DNA of 64,000 nt from Collinsella sp. (GTDB lineage: Bacteria; Actinomycetota; Coriobacteriia; Coriobacteriales; Coriobacteriaceae): NCBI GenBank assembly GCA_019419585.1, contig DXZQ01000016.1, positions 1 to 64,000 of the forward strand, given 5' to 3'. Made by a program: the position numbers and the translations under genes. Below the pieces are notes generated by a model. That model was not told the origin of the DNA. It ran no database searches and saw only the letters and a list, made by a program, of their open reading frames with translations. Shown piece by piece: positions 52,209 through 60,623 of the stretch (positions within the stretch are counted from its first letter, which is position 1; each line of letters starts with the position of its first letter).

Positions 52209-54173
52209 TTAGTACATCTTTGCGCCGGCGGGGATGGAAGCGTCGAGCTGGATCAGATTGAGACGCTCCTCGCCCTCCTCCTCGTGGATAGCGCTGATGA
52301 GCATGCCGCAGCTGGGAATACCCATCATCTTGCGCGGAGGCAGGTTGGTGATGGCGAGCAGAGTCTTGCCGACCAGGTCCTCGGGCTCGTAGTACTCGTG
52401 AATGCCGGAGAGGATGGTGCGGTCCGTGCCGGTGCCGTCGTCGAGCGAAAAGTTCAGCAGCTTCTTGGACTTCTTGACGGCCTCGCATGCCTTGACCTTC
52501 ACAGCGCGGAAATCGCTCTTGGAGAAGGTATCGAAGTCGACGAACTCCTCGAACAGCGGCTCAACGGCGATCTTGGAGTAATCGAGCGTGGGCTTAAGCG
52601 ACTTAACGAACGGGCTCGCGGCGTTGCCGGCCTCGGCAGCCTTGGCGGCAGCGGCACCGGACTGGAAACCCTTCTCGGGCTTCATGTGCGGGAACAGCAG
52701 CACGTCGCGGATGGAAGCCTGGTTGGTGAGCAGCATGACCACGCGGTCGATGCCGATGCCGATGCCGCCCGCAGGAGGCATACCGTACTCGAGGGCGCGC
52801 ACGTAGTCCTCGTCGTACTCCATGGCCTCGTCGTCGCCGCCAGCTTTCTCGGCCATCTGGGCAGCAAAGCGCTCGGCCTGATCGACCGGGTCGTTGAGCT
52901 CGGAGAACGCGTTGGCGTACTCGTGGCCGGCAATAACCAGCTCAAAGCGGTGCGTCAGGCGCGGATCGTCCTCAAAGCGCTTGGCAAGCGGGCTGACCTC
53001 GATGGGGTAATCGCACACGAACGTGGGGTTGACGATGGTGTCCTCGCCCAGCTCATCGTAAATCTCGGCGATGATCTTGCCAGCAGTCCACTCGGGCTTG
53101 ATCTCCAGGCCCTTCTCGCGCGCGGCGGCAGCAAGCTCCTCGACCGGCGTGTCGATGGTGACCTGCTTGCCGAGCACGTCGGAGACGATGTCGGTCATGG
53201 GACGGCTGGCCCACTCACCAGAAAGGTCGATGGTCTGGCCCTGGTACTCGATGACCTCGGGGTTGCCGATGGCCTTGTTAGCCGCCTTAATGACACCCTG
53301 GGCGAGCGCCTTCATGCCCTCGAGGTCGGAGAAGGCACGGTAGGCCTCCATCGTGGTGAACTCGGGGTTGTGGGTAAGGTCCATGCCCTCGTTACGGAAG
53401 ATGCGGCCGATCTCGAACACGCGCTCAAAACCACCGACGATGCAGCGCTTGAGGTGCAGCTCGGTGGCAATACGCAGGTAGCACTCCTGATCGAGCGCGT
53501 TGAAGTGGGTAATGAACGGCTTGGCCGTGGCACCACCCTGGATGGTCTGCAGGATGGGGGTCTCGACCTCCATGTAGCCGTCGGACTCCATAAAGCGACG
53601 GAAGGTGGAGAGAATCTGCGAACGCTTACGGAAGGTCTCGCGAACGTCGTCGTTGGCGATCAGGTCGACATAGCGCTGGCGATAGCGGGTCTCCTTGTCG
53701 GAAAGACCGTGGAACTTCTCGGGCAGCGGACGAACGGCCTTGGAAAGCAGGGTCGCGCTCTTAGGGGCAACGGAAAGCTGGCCGCGCTGGGTGCGCACAA
53801 CCACGCCGGTCACGCCCAAGATGTCGCCCAGGTCGAGGGACTTGAGCGTATTCCAGGCAGCCTCGTCCATGTCGTTGATGCGGCAGAACAGCTGAATCTC
53901 GGCAGTCGCATCGCGCACGACGATGAACATGATCTTGCCCTGACCGCGCTTGGCGACCACGCGGCCGGCGATCTTCACGACGTCCTCGGTGTCCTCGCCA
54001 TCGGCAAGCTCGGCGTACTTAGCCTCGATATCGGCAACGTAGTCCTCAAGCTCAGAGTGCTCGGGATAGGGGTTCTGGCCCGCCTCGAACAGGGCGGCGC
54101 GCTTGGCCAGGCGGGTGGCGCGCTCGTCGTTGAGCGTCGATGCCTGATCTGCGGCGTTCTGGTTCTCTGCCAT
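52209..54173 (-). CDS. lysS: Lysyl-tRNA synthetase with C-terminal tRNA-binding domain
   Basis: A 654-residue class II LysRS, about 150 residues longer than usual. The OB-fold anticodon domain (VKIAGRVVAKRGQGKIMFIV pieces), motif 1, motif 2 (GRIFRNEGMDLTHNPEFTTMEAY region, FRNEGMD) and motif 3 GIGIGIDRVVMLLTN end near residue 500. A linker rich in Ala follows, then an EMAP-II/MetRS-type tRNA-binding OB-fold (DFRAVKVKACEAVKKSKKLL, ITNLPPRKMMGIPSCGML). Starts with MAENQNAADQ after AGGAGCTAACTT. The added domain should raise affinity for tRNA. Confidence 0.95.
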   Translation of the reverse strand: MAENQNAADQASTLNDERATRLAKRAALFEAGQNPYPEHSELEDYVADIEAKYAELADGEDTEDVVKIAGRVVAKRGQGKIMFIVVRDATAEIQLFCRINDMDEAAWNTLKSLDLGDILGVTGVVVRTQRGQLSVAPKSATLLSKAVRPLPEKFHGLSDKETRYRQRYVDLIANDDVRETFRKRSQILSTFRRFMESDGYMEVETPILQTIQGGATAKPFITHFNALDQECYLRIATELHLKRCIVGGFERVFEIGRIFRNEGMDLTHNPEFTTMEAYRAFSDLEGMKALAQGVIKAANKAIGNPEVIEYQGQTIDLSGEWASRPMTDIVSDVLGKQVTIDTPVEELAAAAREKGLEIKPEWTAGKIIAEIYDELGEDTIVNPTFVCDYPIEVSPLAKRFEDDPRLTHRFELVIAGHEYANAFSELNDPVDQAERFAAQMAEKAGGDDEAMEYDEDYVRALEYGMPPAGGIGIGIDRVVMLLTNQASIRDVLLFPHMKPEKGFQSGAAAAKAAEAGNAASPFVKSLKPTLDYSKIAVEPLFEEFVDFDTFSKSDFRAVKVKACEAVKKSKKLLNFSLDDGTGTDRTILSGIHEYYEPEDLVGKTLLAITNLPPRKMMGIPSCGMLISAIHEEEGEERLNLIQLDASIPAGAKMY

Positions 54174-54185
54174 AAGTTAGCTCCT

Positions 54186-54226
54186 CAAACTAAAACGCTC
54201 CCCAGGATTCGGTCCCAGGGAGCGAA
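54186..54226 (-). terminator. Terminator after greA
   Basis: On the minus strand CGCTCCCTGGGACC pairs with the GGGGAGCG side around CGAATCC, followed by TTTTAGTTT. It lies between greA and lysS, about 30 bases after the greA stop. Confidence 0.75.
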
Positions 54227-54252
54227 AACATACCTTTACGCGGGACCGTGGT

Positions 54253-54723
54253 CTAGCGTGCAATCTTGGCGATGGTGTAGACGCGAGTCTTGCCGGAAGG
54301 CGTAACGACCTCGACGGAGTCGCCCTCGCCGTGACCGATGATGGCGTGGCCGACCGGAGACTCGTTGGAAATCTTGTGCTCGAGCGAGTTGGTCTCGGTG
54401 GTACCGACGAGCGTGACTTCCATGACCTCACCGTTGGGATCAATCAGAGAAACGGTGGAACCGATGGAGACGGTCAGATCACCTGTGGTGGCAGCAACCT
54501 GAGCGTTGGCAAGGATGGCCTGGATCTCGGCAATACGAGCGGCGTTCTGGGCCTGCTTGTCCTTGGCGGCATCGTACTCGGAGTTCTCCGAAAGGTCGCC
54601 GAACGCGCGGGCTTCCTTGATGTCCTCGACGATCTCCTTGGCGTAATCGCCCTCACGCCAAGCGAGCTCCTCGACGAGCTTCTGGCGGCCCTCAGCGGTC
54701 AGTACGATCTGGCTTGCGTCCAT
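54253..54723 (-). CDS. greA: Transcription elongation factor GreA
   Basis: Rescues backtracked RNA polymerase by stimulating transcript cleavage. The 156-residue protein has the coiled coil with ARAFGDLSENSEYDAAKDKQA (acidic tip DLSENSEYDAAK) and the C-terminal FKBP-like domain (ISNESPVGHAIIGHGEGDSV). The start is MDASQIVLTAEG after GGGGAGATATCC; ten codons upstream are not used. Confidence 0.95.
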   Translation of the reverse strand: MDASQIVLTAEGRQKLVEELAWREGDYAKEIVEDIKEARAFGDLSENSEYDAAKDKQAQNAARIAEIQAILANAQVAATTGDLTVSIGSTVSLIDPNGEVMEVTLVGTTETNSLEHKISNESPVGHAIIGHGEGDSVEVVTPSGKTRVYTIAKIAR

Positions 54724-54769
54724 ACGGATATCTCCCCAACTCTGATCAAACAATCAACTGTCAACAAAA

Positions 54770-54806
54770 CGAAAAAGACCGGCTAGCCTGCGGGCAAGCC
54801 GGTCAG
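54770..54806 (-). terminator. Intrinsic terminator after tatA
   Basis: On the minus strand GACCGGCT pairs with AGCCGGTC around 12 bases, followed by TTTTTCG. It lies about 25 bases after the tatA stop. Confidence 0.88.
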
Positions 54807-54829
54807 GTGCTCACCCCAAAGGGATGGGA

Positions 54830-55105
54830 CTACTCTGCGTCCGCGTCGCTGTCCTCTGCCTGCTTCTTCTTGGCAGCAGCGAGCTTGGCCTCGAGCTCAG
54901 CGATCTCCTTGTCCTCCTCGGACTGCTCGACCACGACCTCCTCGGCCTGCTTGGTCTCGGCCTTATCGTCGCCCTCCATACCCTCGCGGATATTCTTGAC
55001 GGTAGAGCCGAGGGACTTGCCGAGCTTCGGCAGGTTCTTGGGCCCGAAGATAATCAGGACAACGACGAGAATAATGATGAGCTCAGGAGCCCTCAGTCCA
55101 AACAT
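54830..55105 (-). CDS. tatA: Sec-independent protein translocase TatA/E
   Basis: A 91-residue subunit of the twin-arginine translocation pore. The single membrane helix (APELIIILVVVLIIFG) is followed by the hinge FGPKNLPKLGKSLG, an amphipathic helix and an acidic, Ala/Glu/Lys-rich tail of about 50 residues. I start at MFGLRAPEL after GGAGGTCTAC; the long upstream in-frame reading crosses the tRNA-Pro gene and is not real. No tatC lies in the window. Confidence 0.92.
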   Translation of the reverse strand: MFGLRAPELIIILVVVLIIFGPKNLPKLGKSLGSTVKNIREGMEGDDKAETKQAEEVVVEQSEEDKEIAELEAKLAAAKKKQAEDSDADAE

Positions 55106-55141
55106 GTAGACCTCCACAATACAGCGAGACAAGCTCGAATG

Positions 55142-55170
55142 AGTATACCGCGGGTATCGCGGTATCACAA
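55142..55170 (-). promoter_or_regulatory. tatA promoter
   Basis: Minus-strand TTGTGA (55165-55170) and TATACT (55142-55147) with a 17-base spacer, about 37 bases upstream of the tatA start and downstream of the tRNA-Pro terminator. The spacer contains a short ACCGCG/CGCGGT inverted repeat. Confidence 0.7.
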
Positions 55171-55176
55171 CAATAG

Positions 55177-55207
55177 CTAAAAAAAGGGACCGCAAGAAGC
55201 GGTCCCT
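55177..55207 (-). terminator. Intrinsic terminator after tRNA-Pro
   Basis: On the minus strand GGGACCGC pairs with GCGGTCCC around TTCTT, then seven T. It is 11 bases after the tRNA. Confidence 0.93.
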
Positions 55208-55217
55208 CCTCATGCTC

Positions 55218-55294
55218 TGGTCGGGTTGACTGGATTTGAACCAGCGACCCCTGCGTCCCGAACGCAGTGCTCTACCAAACTGAGCCACAACCCG
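55218..55294 (-). tRNA. tRNA-Pro (CGG anticodon)
   Basis: Acceptor CGGGTTG/CAACCCG, anticodon stem CTGCG/CGCAG around TTCGGGA giving CGG, T-arm GGTTCAAATCC, encoded CCA. Confidence 0.96.
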
Positions 55295-55343
55295 TTAGCT
55301 CGACTATAGTAACAAAGATTTCCGTCGTGTGCTAGAGAAATTT

Positions 55344-56240
55344 TTACTTCTTTGGCACTTCGATGCGAACCGTGTTGGGAATGAGCTCCGTCGCGCAGGA
55401 CCACCAGCCGTTTTGCAGGGCAGCGTCGGCAAGCCTTTCGGCCGTGGCGGCGGTGTCGCAAATGGCAAATGAGCAGGCACCCGATCCGCACACATCTACA
55501 GCAACGGTGCCGTCCTGTTTACGCAGCCAATCGAGAACCGTTTGAATCTGCGGCTCCATCTGTGCGGAAATGACACCTAGGTTGTTATGGATGAGCGCAT
55601 ATGCCGTCTCGGCATCACCAGCATGCAAGGCAGAAGCTATCGCGCCGGGCTTGTCTGCAGGCACCGGAGCCTCGTCAAAACGTCGATAGGCTTCAATTGT
55701 TGAAACGCTTGCCTCGCGCGGCTTGACCAACACGACGGGCGTTGCGGGCAGCGCGGGATACTCAGTTGCCAGCACGTCTCCCCCACCTACGTAGAACGCA
55801 AGGCTCGCGTGCAAAAAGAACGGGACGTCAGCACCAATACCCCGCGCAATGTCGTCGAGCGCGGGGTCGGTGCGATCAATTCCCCAGAGCTCCGCCAAGG
55901 CGACAATGACCGCGGCCGCGTCCGTCGAGGGGCCGCCCAAGCCGGCGCACAATGGAATGCGCTTCTCAATCGTCACGCAGATGTTTGCCTCGCAACCATA
56001 ATGCTCGGCCATAGCAACCGCAGCCCGATACGCCGTATTCTTTTGCATGGGAAAATCTGATGCCGGAACCGTCTGGACGGTCAGCGCCTGCGCCGGCGCG
56101 ACCGTCACGGAATCGGAAAGACCGACGGCTGCCATCAGGGAATCGACCCTGTGGTAGCCGCGGTCATCGCGCTCGGTATGAACCCCCAGGTAGAGGTTAA
56201 TCTTTGCCGGCGCGGAAAGAGTCAGGGACCGATCGGTCAC
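55344..56240 (-). CDS. ispE: 4-diphosphocytidyl-2-C-methyl-D-erythritol kinase
   Basis: Fourth step of the MEP pathway, a GHMP-family kinase. The 298-residue protein has SAPAKINLYLGVHTERDDRG near the start with catalytic residues, the ATP motif IPLCAGLGGPSTDAAAVI near residues 94-110, and the C-terminal CGSGACSFAI. Canonical IspE reads GGGSSDAA; here GGPSTDAA is a mild variant. The start is GTG, 2 bases after the veg stop, so the two are coupled. Confidence 0.94.
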   Translation of the reverse strand: MTDRSLTLSAPAKINLYLGVHTERDDRGYHRVDSLMAAVGLSDSVTVAPAQALTVQTVPASDFPMQKNTAYRAAVAMAEHYGCEANICVTIEKRIPLCAGLGGPSTDAAAVIVALAELWGIDRTDPALDDIARGIGADVPFFLHASLAFYVGGGDVLATEYPALPATPVVLVKPREASVSTIEAYRRFDEAPVPADKPGAIASALHAGDAETAYALIHNNLGVISAQMEPQIQTVLDWLRKQDGTVAVDVCGSGACSFAICDTAATAERLADAALQNGWWSCATELIPNTVRIEVPKK

Positions 56241-56242
56241 CG

Positions 56243-56539
56243 TTAGTGCTCCTCGAGCTGATTGCCGAGCGGGGTAAAAATGTGCTCACCGCTCTCGGGG
56301 TCGAACAGCTCGACCTGCCCGGTGAGGACATCGATATACTGGTAGGACTGACGCGACTTGCGGCCGCGACGTTCGTCAACCTCGACGATAAAGACGGCGG
56401 GGTGGACGCTCTTGATGGTGCCCATGCGCTCGACGACGCGGGTGCGGCCCATGTTGGCCTTCACCTTGACGCGATCGCCCACCATATCGGTCAGCTTCTC
56501 GTGGATGTCGTCGACGTGATTGACTTCCATCTCTTCCAT
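56243..56539 (-). CDS. veg: Veg family protein
   Basis: A 98-residue cytoplasmic protein of the Veg/DUF1021 family, linked in B. subtilis to biofilm control. It has HVDDIHEKLTDMVGDRVKVKANMG in pieces (MVGDRVKVKAN) and the SH3-like FIVEVDERRGRKSRQSYQYIDVLTGQVEL (SYQYIDVLTGQV). The start is the ATG (MEEMEVNHV) with TGGAGG eight bases upstream. It lies directly before ispE, as in other Gram-positives. Confidence 0.9.
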   Translation of the reverse strand: MEEMEVNHVDDIHEKLTDMVGDRVKVKANMGRTRVVERMGTIKSVHPAVFIVEVDERRGRKSRQSYQYIDVLTGQVELFDPESGEHIFTPLGNQLEEH

Positions 56540-56653
56540 GAACAGGGCCTCCAGAAGGTGCAATTCAAAAAGGGGATAATACCCCTAAGATAGACAAAAC
56601 TCTAATACTATAGCACCCTGTTGCGACCACGCGCAAGTAGCTAATTTGGCTAC

Positions 56654-57100
56654 TTACAGATTGTCGGTATCGAGGACGATGGTGAATGGGCCGTCGTTGA
56701 CGAGGTCGACTTTCATATCGGCGCCAAAGATGCCATGCGCCACGTGTTCGACATCTTGACGAACGAGCGTCAGGAAGTACTCGTAGAGCTCGTTGGCGAC
56801 ATCGGGGGCGCCGGCATCCGTAAACGATGGGCGGCGGCCGTGACGGCAATCGGCGAACAGCGTGAACTGCGACACTACGAGAACCTCGCCGTCGACATCG
56901 GCAAGTGCCAGGTTGGTCTTGCCGTTCTCGTCCTCGTTAATGCGCAAGCCGCGGAGCTTGCCCCACAGCTTATCGGCCTCGGCGCGCGTGTCGCCGTGGC
57001 CCACGCCCAGCAGCACCAGATAGCCGCGCCCAATTTTGCCCACGCACTCGCCGTCGACCGTCACGCCGGCGTTGAGTACGCGCTGCACCACCGCACGCAC
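56654..57100 (-). CDS. dtd: D-aminoacyl-tRNA deacylase
   Basis: Clears D-amino acids (and glycine mischarged on tRNA-Ala) from tRNA. The 148-residue protein has [18 protein letters not shown], the substrate-gating [18 protein letters not shown] near residue 75 and [17 protein letters not shown] at the end. The terminal motif is [10 protein letters not shown] instead of the usual NDGPVTFLLE. It starts at GTG, 3 bases after the pyrophosphatase stop. Confidence 0.92.
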   Translation of the reverse strand: MRAVVQRVLNAGVTVDGECVGKIGRGYLVLLGVGHGDTRAEADKLWGKLRGLRINEDENGKTNLALADVDGEVLVVSQFTLFADCRHGRRPSFTDAGAPDVANELYEYFLTLVRQDVEHVAHGIFGADMKVDLVNDGPFTIVLDTDNL

Positions 57101-57103
57101 GGC

Positions 57104-57745
57104 CTACTCCTCGCCCGTCAGTTTGGCGGACAGATGCTCGAGCGCGTGGAAACGATGGCTGATGGCGTTCTTCTCGTCCGCCGTCAGCTCGGCCATGGTC
57201 TTGCCCGGCGTGTCGACCGGCAGGAACAGCGGGTCATAGCCAAAGCCGTGATCGCCGCGGCCCTCGTGTGCGATAACGCCCTCGCAGGCGCCCTCGCCAT
57301 AGGTGACCAGACCATCCGTGTCGATAAGCGCAACGACGCTCATAAAGCGCGCGGTGCGGTCCTCGTCCGCCACGCCTTCCAGGTTAACGAGAAGCTTGGC
57401 GTTGTTGGCGGCATCGTCTCCGTGCACGCCCGCATAGCGCGCGCTATACACGCCCGGCTCGCCGTCAAGCGCGTCGACGACCAAGCCAGAATCGTCGGCG
57501 ATGGCCATGAGCCCCGTCTCTTCGACGGCAGCCTGCGCCTTGATGATGGCGTTCTCCAAAAACGTCGTGCCGTTTTCCTCGGGGTCCTCAAAATCGCCCA
57601 GCTGGCCGAGCGCCACAAAGCGAACCTCGGGCATGACCTTGCCTAAAATGGCCTCGATCTCGGTGAGCTTATGGGCGTTGCCCGTTGCCACGACAATGGT
57701 CGCCGCCGGGTCGAGGGTGTCGATGTCGATCTTCTCAAGTGCCAT
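57104..57745 (-). CDS. rdgB: XTP/dITP diphosphatase (RdgB/HAM1 family)
   Basis: Hydrolyses non-canonical purine nucleoside triphosphates to prevent their incorporation. The 213-residue protein has IVVATGNAHKLTEIEAIL (TGNxxK motif near residues 21-26), ENAIIKAQAAVEETGLMAIADDSGLVVDALDGEPGVYSARYAG in pieces (IADDSGLVVDAL, SARYAG) and GFGYDPLFLP near residue 167. Length is slightly above the typical 195-200. It is tightly coupled to dtd and lies downstream of rph. Confidence 0.93.
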   Translation of the reverse strand: MALEKIDIDTLDPAATIVVATGNAHKLTEIEAILGKVMPEVRFVALGQLGDFEDPEENGTTFLENAIIKAQAAVEETGLMAIADDSGLVVDALDGEPGVYSARYAGVHGDDAANNAKLLVNLEGVADEDRTARFMSVVALIDTDGLVTYGEGACEGVIAHEGRGDHGFGYDPLFLPVDTPGKTMAELTADEKNAISHRFHALEHLSAKLTGEE

Positions 57746-57850
57746 GAGTGGTCTCCTTGTCTCTATAGCAATGCCGCGCCGAGGGCGACGAGGGCCTCCG
57801 CCTCTCCCCTCTCAATCAACGGCAGTCTTATACTTCGACGTTTTCCCAGA

Positions 57851-57891
57851 TAAAACCTGCCAAAATAAACCTGTCCCTTTTTGGCAGGTTA
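57851..57891 (-). repeat. Stop-codon hairpin repeat, copy 5 (overlaps the rph stop)
   Basis: A 10-bp stem (57854-57863 with 57881-57890); on the minus strand it begins TAACCTGCC, where TAA is the rph stop codon. It is followed by TTTTATCTGGG. The core is AAAGGGACAGG. It is nearly identical, over about 45 bases, to copy 1. Confidence 0.85.
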
Positions 57892-58614
57892 GGCGATGGC
57901 TTGGCGCTGAAGCTCGATGAGCTCGGCGATGCCTTTGTCGCCCAGGTCGAGCAGGGCGTTGAGGCGCTTACGGTCAAAGGGCGCCTGCTCGCCAGTGCCC
58001 TGGAGCTCGATCATCTCACCGGTGTCGGTGGCGACGAGGTTCATGTCGACTTCGGCATGGCTGTCCTCGGAATAATCGAGGTCAAGCAGCGTATTGCCGT
58101 CGACAACGCCCATGGAGATTGCAGCCACCTGGCCGGTAAGCGGGATGCGCTCGATCTTGCCCGCCTCGACCCACATGGCGAGGGCGTCGTGCAGCGCCAC
58201 CCAGGCGCCGGTGATGCTCGCTGTACGCGTGCCGCCATCGGCCTGAATCACATCGCAGTCGACGGTGACGGTGTACTCGCCGAGCGCCTTCATGTTGACG
58301 ACGGTACGCAGGCTGCGGCCAATGAGGCGCTCGATCTCCATGGAGCGACCCTTGCGGTTGGCGTGCTCGCGCTTGCAGCGCTTGCCGGTCGACGCCGGCA
58401 GCATGGCGTATTCCGCGGTCACCCAGCCGACCTTAGCTCCCTTTCGCCAGCCCGGCACGCCCTCCTCGATTGTGGCGGCGCACAACACGCGCGTGTCACC
58501 GAACTCGGCAAAACACGAGCCGTGGGCGTGCTTCATGACGCCACGGGTGAGCTTAACGGGGCGCAACTCGTTGGCGGCGCGACCGTTGGCGCGGTTGACC
58601 TGCATGTACTCCAT
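57889..58614 (-). CDS. rph: Ribonuclease PH
   Basis: Trims tRNA 3' ends by phosphorolysis. The 241-residue protein has RPVKLTRGVMKHAHGSCFAEFGDTRVLCAATI in pieces (HGSCFAEFGDTRVLC), WVTAEYAMLPAST, the signature NRKGRSMEIERLIGRSLR near residues 85-102, and ADGGTRTASITGAWVAL. Its stop codon lies inside hairpin copy 5. AAAGGATTTTTC precedes the ATG. The pyrophosphatase follows, as in many genomes where rph and rdgB are neighbours. Confidence 0.96.
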   Translation of the reverse strand: MEYMQVNRANGRAANELRPVKLTRGVMKHAHGSCFAEFGDTRVLCAATIEEGVPGWRKGAKVGWVTAEYAMLPASTGKRCKREHANRKGRSMEIERLIGRSLRTVVNMKALGEYTVTVDCDVIQADGGTRTASITGAWVALHDALAMWVEAGKIERIPLTGQVAAISMGVVDGNTLLDLDYSEDSHAEVDMNLVATDTGEMIELQGTGEQAPFDRKRLNALLDLGDKGIAELIELQRQAIA

Positions 58615-58668
58615 AGAAAAATCCTTTCGGCAAAAGGTGTGGCGAAGGCTCTGACGGCGGCCTTACAT

Positions 58669-59553
58669 CTATTTCAGCTCATCGATATCGATATGCTCAA
58701 TGCTCTTGAGCGGCTGACCAAAGATAAAGCTGCCCGCCACCGCAAACTCGGCAATGTTATCGGCCGTCGTGGCAAAACGATGCTGCGGCTCGGCGGCGAC
58801 GCCCGCCAGCTGCTCGCGGCGCGTGAGGATATCGGTCAGCTCGCGCGTGGTCTCCTCGGCGGAACTCACGACGCGTACCCCAGGCCCCAGCGCATGGCGG
58901 ATAGGTCCCACCAACAGCGGAAAATGCGTACAGCCGAGCACCACGGTATCGATACCGTGGTCGCGCAGTGGCTCAACCGTGGCACCCACCAGCGCACGCA
59001 CGGCAGGCGTATCGAAGATGTCCTCGTTCTCAAGCCACTGCTCTTGCAGATGCGCACCCGAGGCGAGCTCGTGTTCGACAACCTCGACAAAGCTCGAGGC
59101 GGGGCAGCCGTATACGTCGACGCCGGCATCTAGGTCCTGAATGGCGCGCGTGTAGGCGCCCGAGCGAATGGTGAGGTTGGTGGCGAGCACGCCCACGCGA
59201 CGCGAACGGGTGCTGTTGATTGCCGCACGGGCACCCGGCGCGATCACGCCGATCACGGGAACGTCGAGCACCTGCTGGGCCAGACGCAAGGCCGCAGCTG
59301 TCGCCGTGTTGCAGGCGATGACCATAATCTTGACGTCGTGCTTCGACAGCCAACGGCCCGCCTGCAACGCAAACGAGCGCACCTCATCCTCGGTGCGCGT
59401 GCCGTAGGGGCAGCGTTTGGTGTCGCCGAAGTAGTAGACGGACTCGTGCGGCAGCACCGTCGCGATGGCGCGCGCAACCGTCAGACCGCCCAAACCAGAA
59501 TCGAACACGCCAATCGGGCGCGTGTCGCCTGTCGGATTCTCGATATCGGACAT
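58669..59553 (-). CDS. murI: Glutamate racemase
   Basis: Supplies D-glutamate for peptidoglycan. The 294-residue enzyme has IGVFDSGLGGLTVARAI with the first catalytic region, YYFGDTKRCPYG, VIACNTATAAAL with catalytic Cys near residue 84, and VVLGCTHFPLLV with the second Cys near 196. Length is normal. It lies 55 bases upstream of rph in the same direction. Confidence 0.95.
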   Translation of the reverse strand: MSDIENPTGDTRPIGVFDSGLGGLTVARAIATVLPHESVYYFGDTKRCPYGTRTEDEVRSFALQAGRWLSKHDVKIMVIACNTATAAALRLAQQVLDVPVIGVIAPGARAAINSTRSRRVGVLATNLTIRSGAYTRAIQDLDAGVDVYGCPASSFVEVVEHELASGAHLQEQWLENEDIFDTPAVRALVGATVEPLRDHGIDTVVLGCTHFPLLVGPIRHALGPGVRVVSSAEETTRELTDILTRREQLAGVAAEPQHRFATTADNIAEFAVAGSFIFGQPLKSIEHIDIDELK

Positions 59554-59604
59554 TACCTCACCAGTCTCTCTCGAAAAGACATGTCCAAGTGCGGCGACGC
59601 CGCG

Positions 59605-60516
59605 CTACGAACGCGCCGCGACCAGCAGCTCTGCCGTCGCCGCCCAACCGTCGACAATTTTGCCGCGCGTAACGAAAGCGTTCTCGCAAGCAGCCAGGAA
59701 CTCGGGCGCGCCGGCGCTCGTCAGGCCATTCTCGACCAGGCAGAACGTGCCCACGTGATCGGCCATGTAGAAGTCGGACTCGGAATCGCCGAGCGCGAGC
59801 GTCTCCTCGCGCTCAATCCCCAGGTGCTCGCAGAAGCGCGCGATGGCAACGCCCTTGTTGAGGCCGGCGGGATTGATGTTAAACGCGCGACCGTCCTCGA
59901 CGCGATCGAGCTCGAGCGTCGTCGGCTTGGACAGATGCGTCAGGTGACCGTTACAGGCCCACACCAGGCCGCAGCCGGCCTCGTCCAGGATGGCCTGGAC
60001 CTCATTGTCGGGCACATCGCCGCGCATGCCGACGGTGACCTCGCGGTACTTGTAGCCGGTCGACATGTCGTTGTGATACTCGATCTTGTGCGGCCAGCGG
60101 GCAAGAATCTTCTCGCACACGCCGGTCTGCTCGATCACCTGGTGCGGAGTAAGGCCGCAGGCGGGGTCGTAAGGCATGTCGCCAGTCAGATACTCCCAAT
60201 CGTTGGCTTTGAGGTCGTACATGACCAGGCCGCCCATCTCACCGATGTAGGAGTTGAGGCCGAGCACGCGCGCATCCTCGTGGATCATGGTACGGTTGCG
60301 GCCCGAGGTGGGAACCACCTGAATACCAGCGCGGGCAAGTGCCACGACGGCCTCGACGAGTTTGGTCGAGGGGTTACCGTCGTTGTCGCGCAGCACGCAC
60401 GAGCCGGGCGCGAGCATCGTGGCATCCAGGTCGGTAAAGACGTACTTGACCTTGGCCAAGCGCTCGCGCATCTCGCCCGAAAGCTCGGCAACGGTCGGCA
60501 GGGTGTTGTGGGACAT
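59605..60516 (-). CDS. HAD-superfamily hydrolase (Cof/IIB type)
   Basis: A 303-residue cytoplasmic phosphatase, probably of sugar phosphates. It has motif I VFTDLDATMLAP (DxD near residue 28), VVPTSGRNRTM as motif II, a large IIB cap domain and motif IV LALGDSESDFYMAD near residue 245. Substrate unknown. The start is the ATG (MSHNTLPTVAEL) after CGGAGTAACC; 14 upstream codons are excluded. It lies between murE and murI on the same strand. Confidence 0.88.
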   Translation of the reverse strand: MSHNTLPTVAELSGEMRERLAKVKYVFTDLDATMLAPGSCVLRDNDGNPSTKLVEAVVALARAGIQVVPTSGRNRTMIHEDARVLGLNSYIGEMGGLVMYDLKANDWEYLTGDMPYDPACGLTPHQVIEQTGVCEKILARWPHKIEYHNDMSTGYKYREVTVGMRGDVPDNEVQAILDEAGCGLVWACNGHLTHLSKPTTLELDRVEDGRAFNINPAGLNKGVAIARFCEHLGIEREETLALGDSESDFYMADHVGTFCLVENGLTSAGAPEFLAACENAFVTRGKIVDGWAATAELLVAARS

Positions 60517-60623
60517 GGTTACTCCGTTTACGTAGAAGGGTTTGGACTTGGACGGCATGTTTTGATTGAGGGAACACGCTTATGGCGACAGCGCACTCAG
60601 GGCGCCGCCGCCATCATGGTTCA

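Noticed and set aside
54830..55288. 152-residue form of TatA
   Set aside because: The extra 61 residues are translated across the tRNA-Pro gene and its terminator; the short start has a ribosome site and promoter.
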